Positions 6,910 through 12,857 of a DNA stretch of 14,299 bases are shown here, one piece after another. A program made the translations under genes and the position numbers. This DNA is from an uncultured Collinsella sp. GTDB taxonomy: Bacteria > Actinomycetota > Coriobacteriia > Coriobacteriales > Coriobacteriaceae. The notes below the pieces were generated by a model. The model did not search any database. It was not told where the DNA came from and saw nothing but the letters and a program-made list of their open reading frames with translations. Positions within the stretch are counted from its first letter, which is position 1, and each line of letters opens with the position of its first letter. The stretch is taken from the NCBI GenBank assembly GCA_900552735.1, contig USBA01000027.1, positions 1 through 14,299 on the forward strand, given 5' to 3'.

Positions 6910-7953
6910 ATGGAAAAGCTCGATGTGGTGAATGCGGCGCTTGGCGCTCTGAAGGCTGGTAAGACGTGCGAGCTGGTGGTCGTGGCCGGCACGGCAGGGT
7001 CATCGCCGCGCGGCGTGGGCGCCTGGATGGCCGTCTTTGCCGATGGCAGCCAAGCGGGTACCATCGGCGGCGGCAAGATCGAGCTCTTTGCGCTGGATGA
7101 GGCGCGCGAGCTCCTGAGCGCGGGGCAGTCGCGTCTGGTCCGCTACACCATGGGCGGCGAGAACTCCGATACCGGCATGATTTGCGGCGGAGCTATCTGC
7201 CTGTGCTATCTGCACCTGGACGCGACCAAGGCACCGTTGTTCCAGGAGATTGCCAATGTGCTGGCGTATCGACGCATCGGCGACTTCGTCATTGACTTTG
7301 AGCCGTTTATCGCAAGCGCGCTCGAGGGCGATGTGGCTGAGTACCATGGCGAGGCATCACGCCATACCATTGACGGCTGTCCCGGGCTTTCGCTGGCGGA
7401 AGAGGGGAGCAGCGTCACCTACACCAACGCCGCCTCCGAGATTCCTCCCGCGCACATCGAGACGCTCTGCCCCGAGGGCCTGACCTATATCTTTGGCTGC
7501 GGACACGTGGGTGCTGCGACGGCGCGGGTGCTCACGGCGGCGGGCTTTGCCGTCGTGGCTTGCGACGACCGCCCCGGCACGCTGACCCCCGAATGGGTGC
7601 CCGGTGTCTACGACCGTCGTCTGGTCGACTACAAGAACCTAATCAAGCAGTGCCCCATCGGCCCGCGCGACCTGGTGGTCGTCGCCACGGCGGGTCACAA
7701 GTCCGATATCGACGTGGTGATTCAGGCCATGCGCGCCAAACCCGCCTATCTGGGCTGCTTGGGCTCGCGCCGCAAGACGGCCTTTGTGCGCGCCCGCCTG
7801 GAGCAGGAGGGCTTTACGCAGGAGCAGATCGACGAGCTGCACCTGCCGATCGGAGTCGCCATCGAGGCCGAGGACCCCGAGGAGATCGCGATTTCCATCG
7901 CTGCCGAGATGATCCACCTGCGCCGCACCAAACTCGTCCCCCGCAAGCGCTAG
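6910..7953 (+). CDS. xdhC: XdhC/CoxI family molybdenum hydroxylase maturation factor
   Basis: A 347-residue two-domain protein. The N-terminal XdhC_CoxI domain shows TAGSSPRGVGAWM (28-40), TIGGGKIE (51-58) and the conserved cysteine motif GMICGG (89-94, C92). The C-terminal Rossmann domain shows FGCGHVG (195-201), CDDRPG (218-223), GSRRK (285-289) and the end motif LPIGV with PEEIAISIAAEM. XdhC proteins bind molybdenum cofactor, mediate its terminal-ligand exchange (sulfuration) and insert it into xanthine dehydrogenase-type enzymes; here they may serve a seleno-ligand (inference). It starts 9 bases after yqeB, with an AGGA overlapping the yqeB stop. I recall E. coli YqeB as about 540 residues, which could correspond to a fusion of this protein with YqeB. 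It could be called XdhC-like rather than strict XdhC. Confidence 0.87.
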   Translation: MEKLDVVNAALGALKAGKTCELVVVAGTAGSSPRGVGAWMAVFADGSQAGTIGGGKIELFALDEARELLSAGQSRLVRYTMGGENSDTGMICGGAICLCYLHLDATKAPLFQEIANVLAYRRIGDFVIDFEPFIASALEGDVAEYHGEASRHTIDGCPGLSLAEEGSSVTYTNAASEIPPAHIETLCPEGLTYIFGCGHVGAATARVLTAAGFAVVACDDRPGTLTPEWVPGVYDRRLVDYKNLIKQCPIGPRDLVVVATAGHKSDIDVVIQAMRAKPAYLGCLGSRRKTAFVRARLEQEGFTQEQIDELHLPIGVAIEAEDPEEIAISIAAEMIHLRRTKLVPRKR

Positions 7954-7970
7954 TCGCATCCCCACCAATA

Positions 7971-8037
7971 AGTTGCGGTGGAATAGATCCTGAATATGCC
8001 CAATAAGCGGCAAAACAGGAACTATTTCACCGCAACT
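7971..8037. repeat. 67-bp palindromic intergenic repeat, copy 2
   Basis: Arms AGTTGCGGTGGAATAG (7971-7986) and CTATTTCACCGCAACT (8022-8037) pair with one G-T; beyond one mismatch, TCCTG (7988-7992) pairs with CAGGA (8016-8020). The right 22 bases (8016-8037) are identical to those of copy 1. It begins 18 bases after the xdhC-like stop and precedes the permease promoter, so it lies at a transcription-unit boundary. It lacks a T-tract. Confidence 0.9.
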
Positions 8038-8041
8038 GCTG

Positions 8042-8075
8042 TTTGACCCCGGGGGATTCAGGATTGCGGGTCAAA
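8042..8075. promoter_or_regulatory. Inverted repeat upstream of the permease promoter (operator candidate)
   Basis: TTTGACCC (8042-8049) and GGGTCAAA (8068-8075) are exact reverse complements spaced by 18 bases. The right half ends 22 bases before the TATAAT of the permease promoter, a position covering or flanking the -35 region. It could be a dimer binding site or a hairpin tied to copy 2 of the palindromic repeat. Confidence 0.4.
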
Positions 8076-8097
8076 ATGCTACCTGTGCCATATGCCC

Positions 8098-8120
8098 TAT
8101 AATGTCCGCCCGTTGGGCGG
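8098..8120 (+). promoter_or_regulatory. Permease promoter -10 and leader hairpin
   Basis: TATAAT (8098-8103) is a perfect -10, with no good -35 17 bases upstream. Directly after it, CCGCCC (8106-8111) pairs with GGGCGG (8115-8120) around a GTT loop, so the transcript would begin with, or just before, a tight hairpin. A smaller TAGG/CCTA stem (8123-8126 with 8134-8137) precedes the ribosome binding site. I do not recognise a known purine, xanthine or guanidine riboswitch. Confidence 0.5.
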
Positions 8121-8154
8121 CATAGGGCCGCTGCCTAGAGTATGGGAGGCGCAA

Positions 8155-9468
8155 ATGGCAGAGTCGGCAGCAGGGGACGCCCTGTTCGAGCGTACGGGAA
8201 AAGTATCGTTTGTGCAGGTATTGCCCCATGCATTGCAACATGTGCTGGCGGCGTTTGCGGGCATCGTCACGCCCGCCATCATCATCGCGTCGGTCTGTGG
8301 CTTTACCCCTCAAGAGGAAGCCTCTGTCATCCAGGCGTCGCTCGTCCTCTCGGCGCTCGACATTTTCCTTCAACAGTTCCCCATAAAAGGTGTGGTCGGT
8401 TCGGGCCTGCCCATCGTGATGGGCGCGAGCTTCACCTTCGTGCCGGCGCTCAAGGCGGTCGGTCTCGAGCTTGGCTTTGAGGCCGTGCTAGGCGCCCAGG
8501 TAATCGGCGGTGCGCTCGTCGCGCTCTTCGGCCTGCTGTTTAGGCGCGTGAGTTTTCTGTTCCCGGCCCCGGTGCTTGGCACCGTTATCTTTGTCATTGG
8601 CCTGTCGCTATGCCCAGTGGCAGTTGCCTCCATGGCGGGCGGGGAGGGCGCGGCCGATTTTGGCAGTGTCACCAACTGGGCCGTCGCGCTCGTGACGTTC
8701 GTCGTTACCTTTATGGCCGGCAACTACGGCAAGGGCGCGCTTAGGCTGGGCAGCATCCTGGCCGGTATCTGCGCGGGCTTTGTTTTGGCTGCGGTGTTGG
8801 GCATGGTCGATTTCTCGGCCATCGCGACCGCCAGCTGGTTCGCCCCGCCGGCTCTGGGCGCCCATCGCCTGGTGTTCGACCCGGCCGCGTGCGCCGTCGT
8901 GGGCGTTGTCGCCATTGTTAACGCCGTGCAGGTCATGGGCGAGTTTGCCGCCGTGTCGTCCGCTGCGCTCGATACCCCTGCGACCGATAGCCAGATCTCG
9001 GGTGGCCTGATCGCCAACGGCCTGGTCGGTATGCTGTCGGGCTTTTTGGGCGGCGTCCCTACGGCAACCTTTGGCCAGAATGTGGGCATTATCGCCGAGA
9101 ACAAGGTCGTCAACCGCATGGTCTTTACGCTTGCCGCCGCCACCTTACTCATCGCGGGCCTGCTGCCCAAGTGCGCGGCGGTACTCACGTCTATTCCGCA
9201 GCCGGCAATCGGCGGCGCCACGATCGGCGTGTTCGCAACCATCGGCATGAACGGTGTGGTCATGTTTGCCCGTCACGGCCTGTCTCAGCGCGATACCACG
9301 CTCATGGGCCTCTCTATCGCCTTTGGCACGGGCATCGAGCGCACGGCCGGCGCGCTTGCCGGCGCTGGATTTCCCGCATGGGTCGGCACCGTCTTTGGCG
9401 GATCCTCCATTGCCGTCGCCGCGCTTGTCGCCGTCGTCCTCAACCTGGTCCTGCCTCGCCAAAAATAA
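8155..9468 (+). CDS. NCS2 (nucleobase-ascorbate transporter) family purine permease
   Basis: A 437-residue, very hydrophobic membrane protein, probably 12-14 helices like other NCS2 carriers. The TM1 QH motif is at residues 28-29, and the TM10 signature begins GQNVG (307-311) with Q308 and N309 kept. By motif alignment to XanQ/UapA, however, the TM8 Glu is Gln (Q259 in VQVMGE) and the TM9 Asp is Asn (N287 in IANGLVG); the signature Thr and Ser are Asn (316, 320). It probably imports xanthine, urate or a related purine for the neighbouring pathway, but specificity cannot be read safely. ATG 8155 has GGGAGG (8144-8149). The in-frame ATG at 8092 lies upstream of the -10 TATAAT and would not be transcribed from it. 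It ends 13 bases before palindromic repeat copy 3. Confidence 0.85.
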   Translation: MAESAAGDALFERTGKVSFVQVLPHALQHVLAAFAGIVTPAIIIASVCGFTPQEEASVIQASLVLSALDIFLQQFPIKGVVGSGLPIVMGASFTFVPALKAVGLELGFEAVLGAQVIGGALVALFGLLFRRVSFLFPAPVLGTVIFVIGLSLCPVAVASMAGGEGAADFGSVTNWAVALVTFVVTFMAGNYGKGALRLGSILAGICAGFVLAAVLGMVDFSAIATASWFAPPALGAHRLVFDPAACAVVGVVAIVNAVQVMGEFAAVSSAALDTPATDSQISGGLIANGLVGMLSGFLGGVPTATFGQNVGIIAENKVVNRMVFTLAAATLLIAGLLPKCAAVLTSIPQPAIGGATIGVFATIGMNGVVMFARHGLSQRDTTLMGLSIAFGTGIERTAGALAGAGFPAWVGTVFGGSSIAVAALVAVVLNLVLPRQK

Positions 9469-9481
9469 CATCTCATATATG

Positions 9482-9555
9482 AGTTGCGGTGAAATACGGA
9501 CTGTTTAAGCCAGTTAAGCCGTCAAACAGCCCCGATTTCACCGCAACTGCTTTTT
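9482..9555 (+). repeat. 67-bp palindromic repeat copy 3, with T-tract (terminator of the permease)
   Basis: AGTTGCGGTGAAAT (9482-9495) pairs perfectly with ATTTCACCGCAACT (9535-9548), and CTGTTT (9501-9506) pairs in register with AAACAG (9524-9529). The palindrome 9482-9548 is again 67 bp. Here GC and TTTTT (9551-9555) follow, so this copy has the form of an intrinsic terminator. The inner sequence differs from copies 1 and 2 while pairing is partly kept. Confidence 0.85.
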
Positions 9556-9609
9556 GGGATCCATTTGTGCGGGGGAGTTGTGGAGTTGTGCAGGCAGACG
9601 AGGTTTTTC

Positions 9610-9638
9610 TGGAAATACGCACCCAATGCGCGTATAGT
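9610..9638 (+). promoter_or_regulatory. Promoter of the rplE-secY operon segment
   Basis: TGGAAA (9610-9615) and TATAGT (9633-9638) are spaced by 17 bases. They lie between the permease terminator and rplE and would start transcription near 9645. The gene-free stretch 9469-9775 (307 bases) consists of the palindromic repeat, about 50 bases without recognisable content (9556-9609), this promoter and a structured leader. Confidence 0.5.
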
Positions 9639-9655
9639 ACCGATTGTTTTGTCGG

Positions 9656-9750
9656 CTCCTGCTGCGTCGAGTCCAAACCGCGAAATGCCATGAGCGGCGC
9701 GGATGCAGCCAGGAGGCACGAGGACAACCCATCGTGGCCACGCCCCGTGC
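9656..9750 (+). ncRNA. Structured 5' leader upstream of rplE
   Basis: Two hairpins can form. In the first, CTCCTG (9656-9661), CTGC (9662-9665) and GTC (9666-9668) pair with 9702-9715 with one bulged C (9709); inside it CCGC (9678-9681) can pair with GCGG (9694-9697). In the second, GCACG (9716-9720) pairs with CGTGC (9746-9750), enclosing the 10-bp palindrome CGTGGCCACG (9733-9742). The leader ends about 10 bases before the rplE ribosome binding site GAAGGAG (9763-9769). E. coli S8 represses the spc operon by binding mRNA at the rplE start, so a ribosomal-protein binding leader is possible here; I cannot match it to a known class. Confidence 0.4.
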
Positions 9751-9775
9751 TTAAAACCCCAAGAAGGAGTGAACA

Positions 9776-10333
9776 ATGGCAGAAGAGAAGTATGTGCCGC
9801 GTCTGAAGACCAAGTACAACAACGAGGTCAAGCAGCAGCTTCAGGACAAGTTCCAGTACGAGAACGTCATGATGATCCCCAAGTTTGAGAAGATCGTCGT
9901 GAACATGGGTGTCGGCGAGGCCGCTACCGATTCCAAGGCCATCGACGGTGCCGTGCGCGACCTGCGCGCCATCACCGGCCAGCAGCCGATGATCACCCGT
10001 GCCCGCAAGTCCATCGCTACCTTCCGCCTGCGCGCTGGTATGCCGATCGGCTGCAAGGTTACCCTGCGTGGCGACCGTATGTGGGAGTTCTTCGATCGTC
10101 TGACCTCCGTCGCGATCCCCCGTATCCGCGACTTCCGCGGCATCTCCGCCAAGAGCTTCGACGGCCGTGGTAACTTCTCCATGGGCGTCACCGAGCAGCT
10201 CATCTTCCCCGAGATCGACTTCGATTCCGTCGATCACCAGCGTGGTATGGACATCACTTTCGTGACCACCGCCAATACCGATGAGGAGGCCAAGGCCCTT
10301 CTGGACGCCTTCGGTTTCCCGTTCAAGAAATAG
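9776..10333 (+). CDS. rplE: 50S ribosomal protein L5
   Basis: A 185-residue protein, near the usual 180. The L5 signature is at 97-122, including MWEFFDRL (102-109) and PRIRDFRG (115-122). L5 is a central-protuberance protein that binds 5S rRNA together with L18. Start ATG 9776 follows GAAGGAG at 9763-9769. It is the first gene after a dedicated promoter, whereas L5 normally follows rplX (L24) in the spc operon; the upstream neighbour here is a purine permease. TTC is used for 13 of 14 Phe, typical of highly expressed genes. Confidence 0.97.
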   Translation: MAEEKYVPRLKTKYNNEVKQQLQDKFQYENVMMIPKFEKIVVNMGVGEAATDSKAIDGAVRDLRAITGQQPMITRARKSIATFRLRAGMPIGCKVTLRGDRMWEFFDRLTSVAIPRIRDFRGISAKSFDGRGNFSMGVTEQLIFPEIDFDSVDHQRGMDITFVTTANTDEEAKALLDAFGFPFKK

Positions 10334-10348
10334 GTTCACCTGCCCTAT

Positions 10349-10378
10349 AAGCGCCGTTCCCACAAGGGGGCGGCGTTT
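10349..10378 (+). other. Strong intercistronic hairpin between rplE and rpsZ
   Basis: Bases 10349-10361 pair with 10366-10378 to give a continuous 13-bp stem (with three G-U-type pairs) around an ACAA loop. Only three T end the stem and GGGG follows, so it is not a good terminator. It lies about 22 bases before the rpsZ ribosome binding site and may be an RNA processing or stabilising element, or a protein-binding site. Confidence 0.5.
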
Positions 10379-10412
10379 GGGGCGAACAATACTCTATGTG
10401 AGGAGGATATAA

Positions 10413-10598
10413 GTGGCTAAGACATCGATGATCGTCAAGTGCAATCGCAAGCAGAAGTTCTCTACTCGTGAGTACACGCGCTGCCAGCGCTGCGGCCGTC
10501 CGCACTCTGTGTACCGCAAGTTCGGCCTGTGCCGTGTCTGCTTCCGCGAGCTTGCACTCAAGGGCGAGCTTCCCGGCGTTAAGAAGGCCAGCTGGTAA
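10413..10598 (+). CDS. rpsZ: 30S ribosomal protein S14, zinc-binding (type Z)
   Basis: A 61-residue protein, the standard length of the short S14 form. Zinc ligands C24-x2-C27 and C40-x2-C43 are present in CQRC and CRVC. S14 binds the 3' major domain (head) of 16S rRNA. The start is GTG 10413 with AGGAGG at 10401-10406. The C-terminus GVKKASW is typical. The zinc type is common in Gram-positive bacteria; some high-GC relatives also keep a zinc-free long form for zinc limitation, which is not seen here. Confidence 0.97.
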   Translation: MAKTSMIVKCNRKQKFSTREYTRCQRCGRPHSVYRKFGLCRVCFRELALKGELPGVKKASW

Positions 10599-10653
10599 GT
10601 CACTACCAGCGTTTCAAGCATCCGTTTGGAACAGGGAAAACGCGCTAGTTAGG

Positions 10654-10676
10654 CTTTGCCGTTAAGGGCGGCGAAG
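10654..10676 (+). other. Hairpin between rpsZ and rpsH
   Basis: CTTTGCCG (10654-10661) pairs with CGGCGAAG (10669-10676), 8 bp with one G-T pair and a 7-base loop. The 119-base gap 10599-10717 is long for a ribosomal operon and otherwise holds only the rpsH ribosome binding site. No T-run follows the stem. Confidence 0.4.
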
Positions 10677-10717
10677 AACCAAGAGCACGTGTTCATCAAG
10701 AACGAAGGAGAATCTGT

Positions 10718-11116
10718 ATGAACCTTACAGACCCGATCGCAGATATGCTTACGCGCATCCGTAACGCTAACTCTGTGAACAAGGCCACGGTCTCCATGCC
10801 GAGCAGCAAGAAGCTCGTCGAGATCGCTCGTGTTCTGCACGAGGAGGGCTACATCGAGGGCTACGATGTCGAGGACACCGTTCCCCAGAAGACTCTGCAC
10901 ATCACGCTTAAGTATGGTCCCAAGAAGGCTAAGGTCATCAACGGCATCCGCCGTATTTCCAAGCCGGGCCTGCGTAAGTACACCGGCGTTGCCGACATGC
11001 CCCGCGTCCGCGGTGGCCTTGGTACCGCCATTATTTCCACCAGCCATGGCGTCATGACCGACCGCGATGCTCGCAAGCACAACGTCGGCGGCGAGATCAT
11101 CGCTTACGTCTGGTAA
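10718..11116 (+). CDS. rpsH: 30S ribosomal protein S8
   Basis: A 132-residue protein of standard length. The S8 C-terminal signature GTAIISTSHGVMTDRDAR is at residues 102-119. S8 binds the central domain of 16S rRNA and in E. coli also represses the spc operon by binding its mRNA, so the structured leader upstream of rplE is relevant. Start ATG 10718 has AAGGAG at 10705-10710. Gene order rplE-rpsZ-rpsH-rplF matches the canonical spc operon. Confidence 0.97.
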   Translation: MNLTDPIADMLTRIRNANSVNKATVSMPSSKKLVEIARVLHEEGYIEGYDVEDTVPQKTLHITLKYGPKKAKVINGIRRISKPGLRKYTGVADMPRVRGGLGTAIISTSHGVMTDRDARKHNVGGEIIAYVW

Positions 11117-11149
11117 TTCGCTCGGTAGGTAGAAGGAAAGGAGATCACC

Positions 11150-11686
11150 GTGTCTCGTATCGGTAATAAGCCTGTCCAGATTCCCGCCGGAGTCGAAGTG
11201 GCAGTCAACGGCAACAACGTTGTCGTCAAGGGCCCCAAGGGCCAGCTCGAGCTCGATGTCTTTGAGAAGCTCGCTATCAACGTCGAGGACAACGTCCTCA
11301 CCGTTTCCCGTCCCGACGACGAGCGTGAGACCCGTGCCCGCCACGGCCTCACCCGCGCCCTCATCCACAACATGGTTGTTGGCGTTTCCGAGGGCTTCGA
11401 GAAGAAGCTCGAGCTCGCCGGCGTCGGTTACCGCGTGCAGCAGAAGGGCAAGAACCTCGAGTTCTCCCTGGGCTTCTCGCACCCCGTGATCGTCGAGGCT
11501 CCCGAGGGCATCACCTTCGAGGTTCCCGACAACACCCACGTGAACGTCAAGGGTATCAACAAGCAGCAGGTCGGTCAGATCGCCGCTGAGATCCGCGGTC
11601 ATCGTCCTCCCGAGCCTTACAAGGGCAAGGGTATCCACTACGTTGGCGAGCACATCCGCCGCAAGCTGGGTAAGGCCGCCAAGTAG
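11150..11686 (+). CDS. rplF: 50S ribosomal protein L6
   Basis: A 178-residue protein with the two repeated L6 domains and the C-terminal signature PEPYKGKGI at 154-162. L6 lies near the factor-binding region of the large subunit. The start is GTG 11150 with AAGGAG at 11138-11143, encoding MSRIGNKPV, the standard L6 N-terminus. It begins 33 bases after rpsH. Confidence 0.97.
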   Translation: MSRIGNKPVQIPAGVEVAVNGNNVVVKGPKGQLELDVFEKLAINVEDNVLTVSRPDDERETRARHGLTRALIHNMVVGVSEGFEKKLELAGVGYRVQQKGKNLEFSLGFSHPVIVEAPEGITFEVPDNTHVNVKGINKQQVGQIAAEIRGHRPPEPYKGKGIHYVGEHIRRKLGKAAK

Positions 11687-11711
11687 TCGTAACCGACTCA
11701 CTCGCATAAGA

Positions 11712-11733
11712 CCAGCACCCCGTCAGGTGCTGG
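11712..11733 (+). other. Perfect 8-bp hairpin between rplF and rplR
   Basis: CCAGCACC (11712-11719) pairs exactly with GGTGCTGG (11726-11733) around a 6-base loop. A TTTTT run (11745-11749) comes 11 bases after the stem, too far for a classic terminator and just before the rplR ribosome binding site AGGAG (11750-11754). It may be an attenuator or mRNA processing element. Confidence 0.45.
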
Positions 11734-11761
11734 CAAGATCAACCTTTTTAGGAGTTTACGT

Positions 11762-12130
11762 ATGAACAAGCATAAGGCGAAGCTGGAAGGCCTCAAGCGT
11801 CGTCAGCGTCGTGTTCGCGGCAAGGTCTCGGGTACCGCCGAGCGTCCGCGTCTTCGCGTGACCCGTACTAACGCCAACATCTATGCCCAGATCATCGACG
11901 ACAGCAAGGGCTCCAGCCTGACGCTCGTCTCTGCCTCGACCCTCGAGGCCGAGTTCAAGGGCACCCACACCTCGAACAAGGAGGCTGCGGAGAAGGTCGG
12001 TCAGCTCGTTGGCAAGCGCGCCATCGAGGCCGGCATCACCAAGGTCGCCTTCGATCGTGGTGGCCGTATCTACCATGGCCGCGTCAAGGCCCTCGCCGAC
12101 GGTGCTCGTGCCGCCGGTCTCGAGTTCTAG
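11762..12130 (+). CDS. rplR: 50S ribosomal protein L18
   Basis: A 122-residue protein of normal length with a basic N-terminal tail (about residues 1-25) and ERPRLRV at 27-33, typical of L18. L18 binds 5S rRNA with L5 in the central protuberance. Start ATG 11762 has AGGAG at 11750-11754. It is separated from rplF by a hairpin-bearing gap; its stop overlaps the rpsE ribosome binding site (TAGGAGG at 12128-12134). Confidence 0.97.
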   Translation: MNKHKAKLEGLKRRQRRVRGKVSGTAERPRLRVTRTNANIYAQIIDDSKGSSLTLVSASTLEAEFKGTHTSNKEAAEKVGQLVGKRAIEAGITKVAFDRGGRIYHGRVKALADGARAAGLEF

Positions 12131-12144
12131 GAGGTATGTAGCAC

Positions 12145-12669
12145 ATGGCTCGTAATCAGAAGCAGCAGCGCGAGGCCTCCGAGTTCGAGGAGCGCGTCGT
12201 TTACATCAACCGCGTGTCGAAGACCGTCAAGGGTGGTCGTCGCATGAGCCTCGTCGCTCTCGTCGTCGTTGGCGACGGCAAGGGCAACGTCGGCGTTGGC
12301 ATGGGCAAGTCCGCTGAGGTGCCCATGGCCATCTCCAAGGCGTCTCTCGATGCCAAGAAGAACATGTTCCACGTGCCGGTGACCGATCAGGGCACCATTC
12401 CGCACGAGGTTCTCGGTCACTTTGGTGCCGGCCGCATCATCATCAAGCCCGCTGTCGAGGGTACCGGCGTTATCGCCGGCGGCGCTGTGCGTCCCCTCTT
12501 CGAGCTTGCTGGCATCAAGAACGTCCTGTCCAAGTCCCTCGGTACCGACAACGGCCTCAACATCATCAAGGCTGCCGTCGAGGGCCTCAAGGAGCTCTCC
12601 AGCCCTGAGGACGTCGCGGCTCGCCGTGGCCTGACGGTCTCCGAGATGTTCGTCGGTAAGGAGAACTAA
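12145..12669 (+). CDS. rpsE: 30S ribosomal protein S5
   Basis: A 174-residue protein. The S5 double-stranded RNA-binding domain spans about 14-80, with the signature from GRRMSLVALVVVGDGKG (31-47) to GKSAEVP (54-60). S5 acts in translational fidelity at the decoding-site region. Start ATG 12145 is 10 bases after GGAGG (12130-12134), which overlaps the rplR stop, indicating tight coupling. Confidence 0.97.
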   Translation: MARNQKQQREASEFEERVVYINRVSKTVKGGRRMSLVALVVVGDGKGNVGVGMGKSAEVPMAISKASLDAKKNMFHVPVTDQGTIPHEVLGHFGAGRIIIKPAVEGTGVIAGGAVRPLFELAGIKNVLSKSLGTDNGLNIIKAAVEGLKELSSPEDVAARRGLTVSEMFVGKEN

Positions 12670-12671
12670 GC

Positions 12672-12854
12672 ATGGCTGACACCATCAAGATCAAGCAGGT
12701 CCGCAGCACCAACGGTTGCAAGCAGGACCAGGTCCGTACTGTCCGTGCCCTCGGTCTCCACAGGATCCGCGAGGTTCGCGAGATTGCTGACAACGAGTCC
12801 GTCCGCGGCATGATCTTCAAGGTCAAGCACCTTGTCGAGATTGTAGAGGAGTAG
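12672..12854 (+). CDS. rpmD: 50S ribosomal protein L30
   Basis: A 60-residue protein, full length for bacterial L30, with the internal motif TVRALGLHRIREVREI (24-39). Only two bases separate it from the rpsE stop. Its ribosome binding site AAGGAG (12658-12663) lies inside the end of rpsE, so translation is coupled. The position between rpsE and rplO is canonical. Confidence 0.96.
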   Translation: MADTIKIKQVRSTNGCKQDQVRTVRALGLHRIREVREIADNESVRGMIFKVKHLVEIVEE

Positions 12855-12857
12855 CAA

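Noticed and set aside
8092..8154. Upstream in-frame start for the permease
   Set aside because: ATG 8092 lies before the TATAAT at 8098-8103, has no ribosome binding site, and the extra 21 residues precede the normal NCS2 N-terminus.
8098..8154. Purine or other known riboswitch in the permease leader
   Set aside because: The leader of about 45 bases is too short and lacks the conserved core sequences of purine-class aptamers.
5177..9548. CRISPR-like array
   Set aside because: The three 67-bp repeats are dispersed by 1.4-2.7 kb with genes between them, are palindromic and have no spacers.
10649..11707. 352-codon reverse-strand open frame opposite rpsH and rplF
   Set aside because: Antisense shadow of two certain ribosomal protein genes, low-complexity translation.
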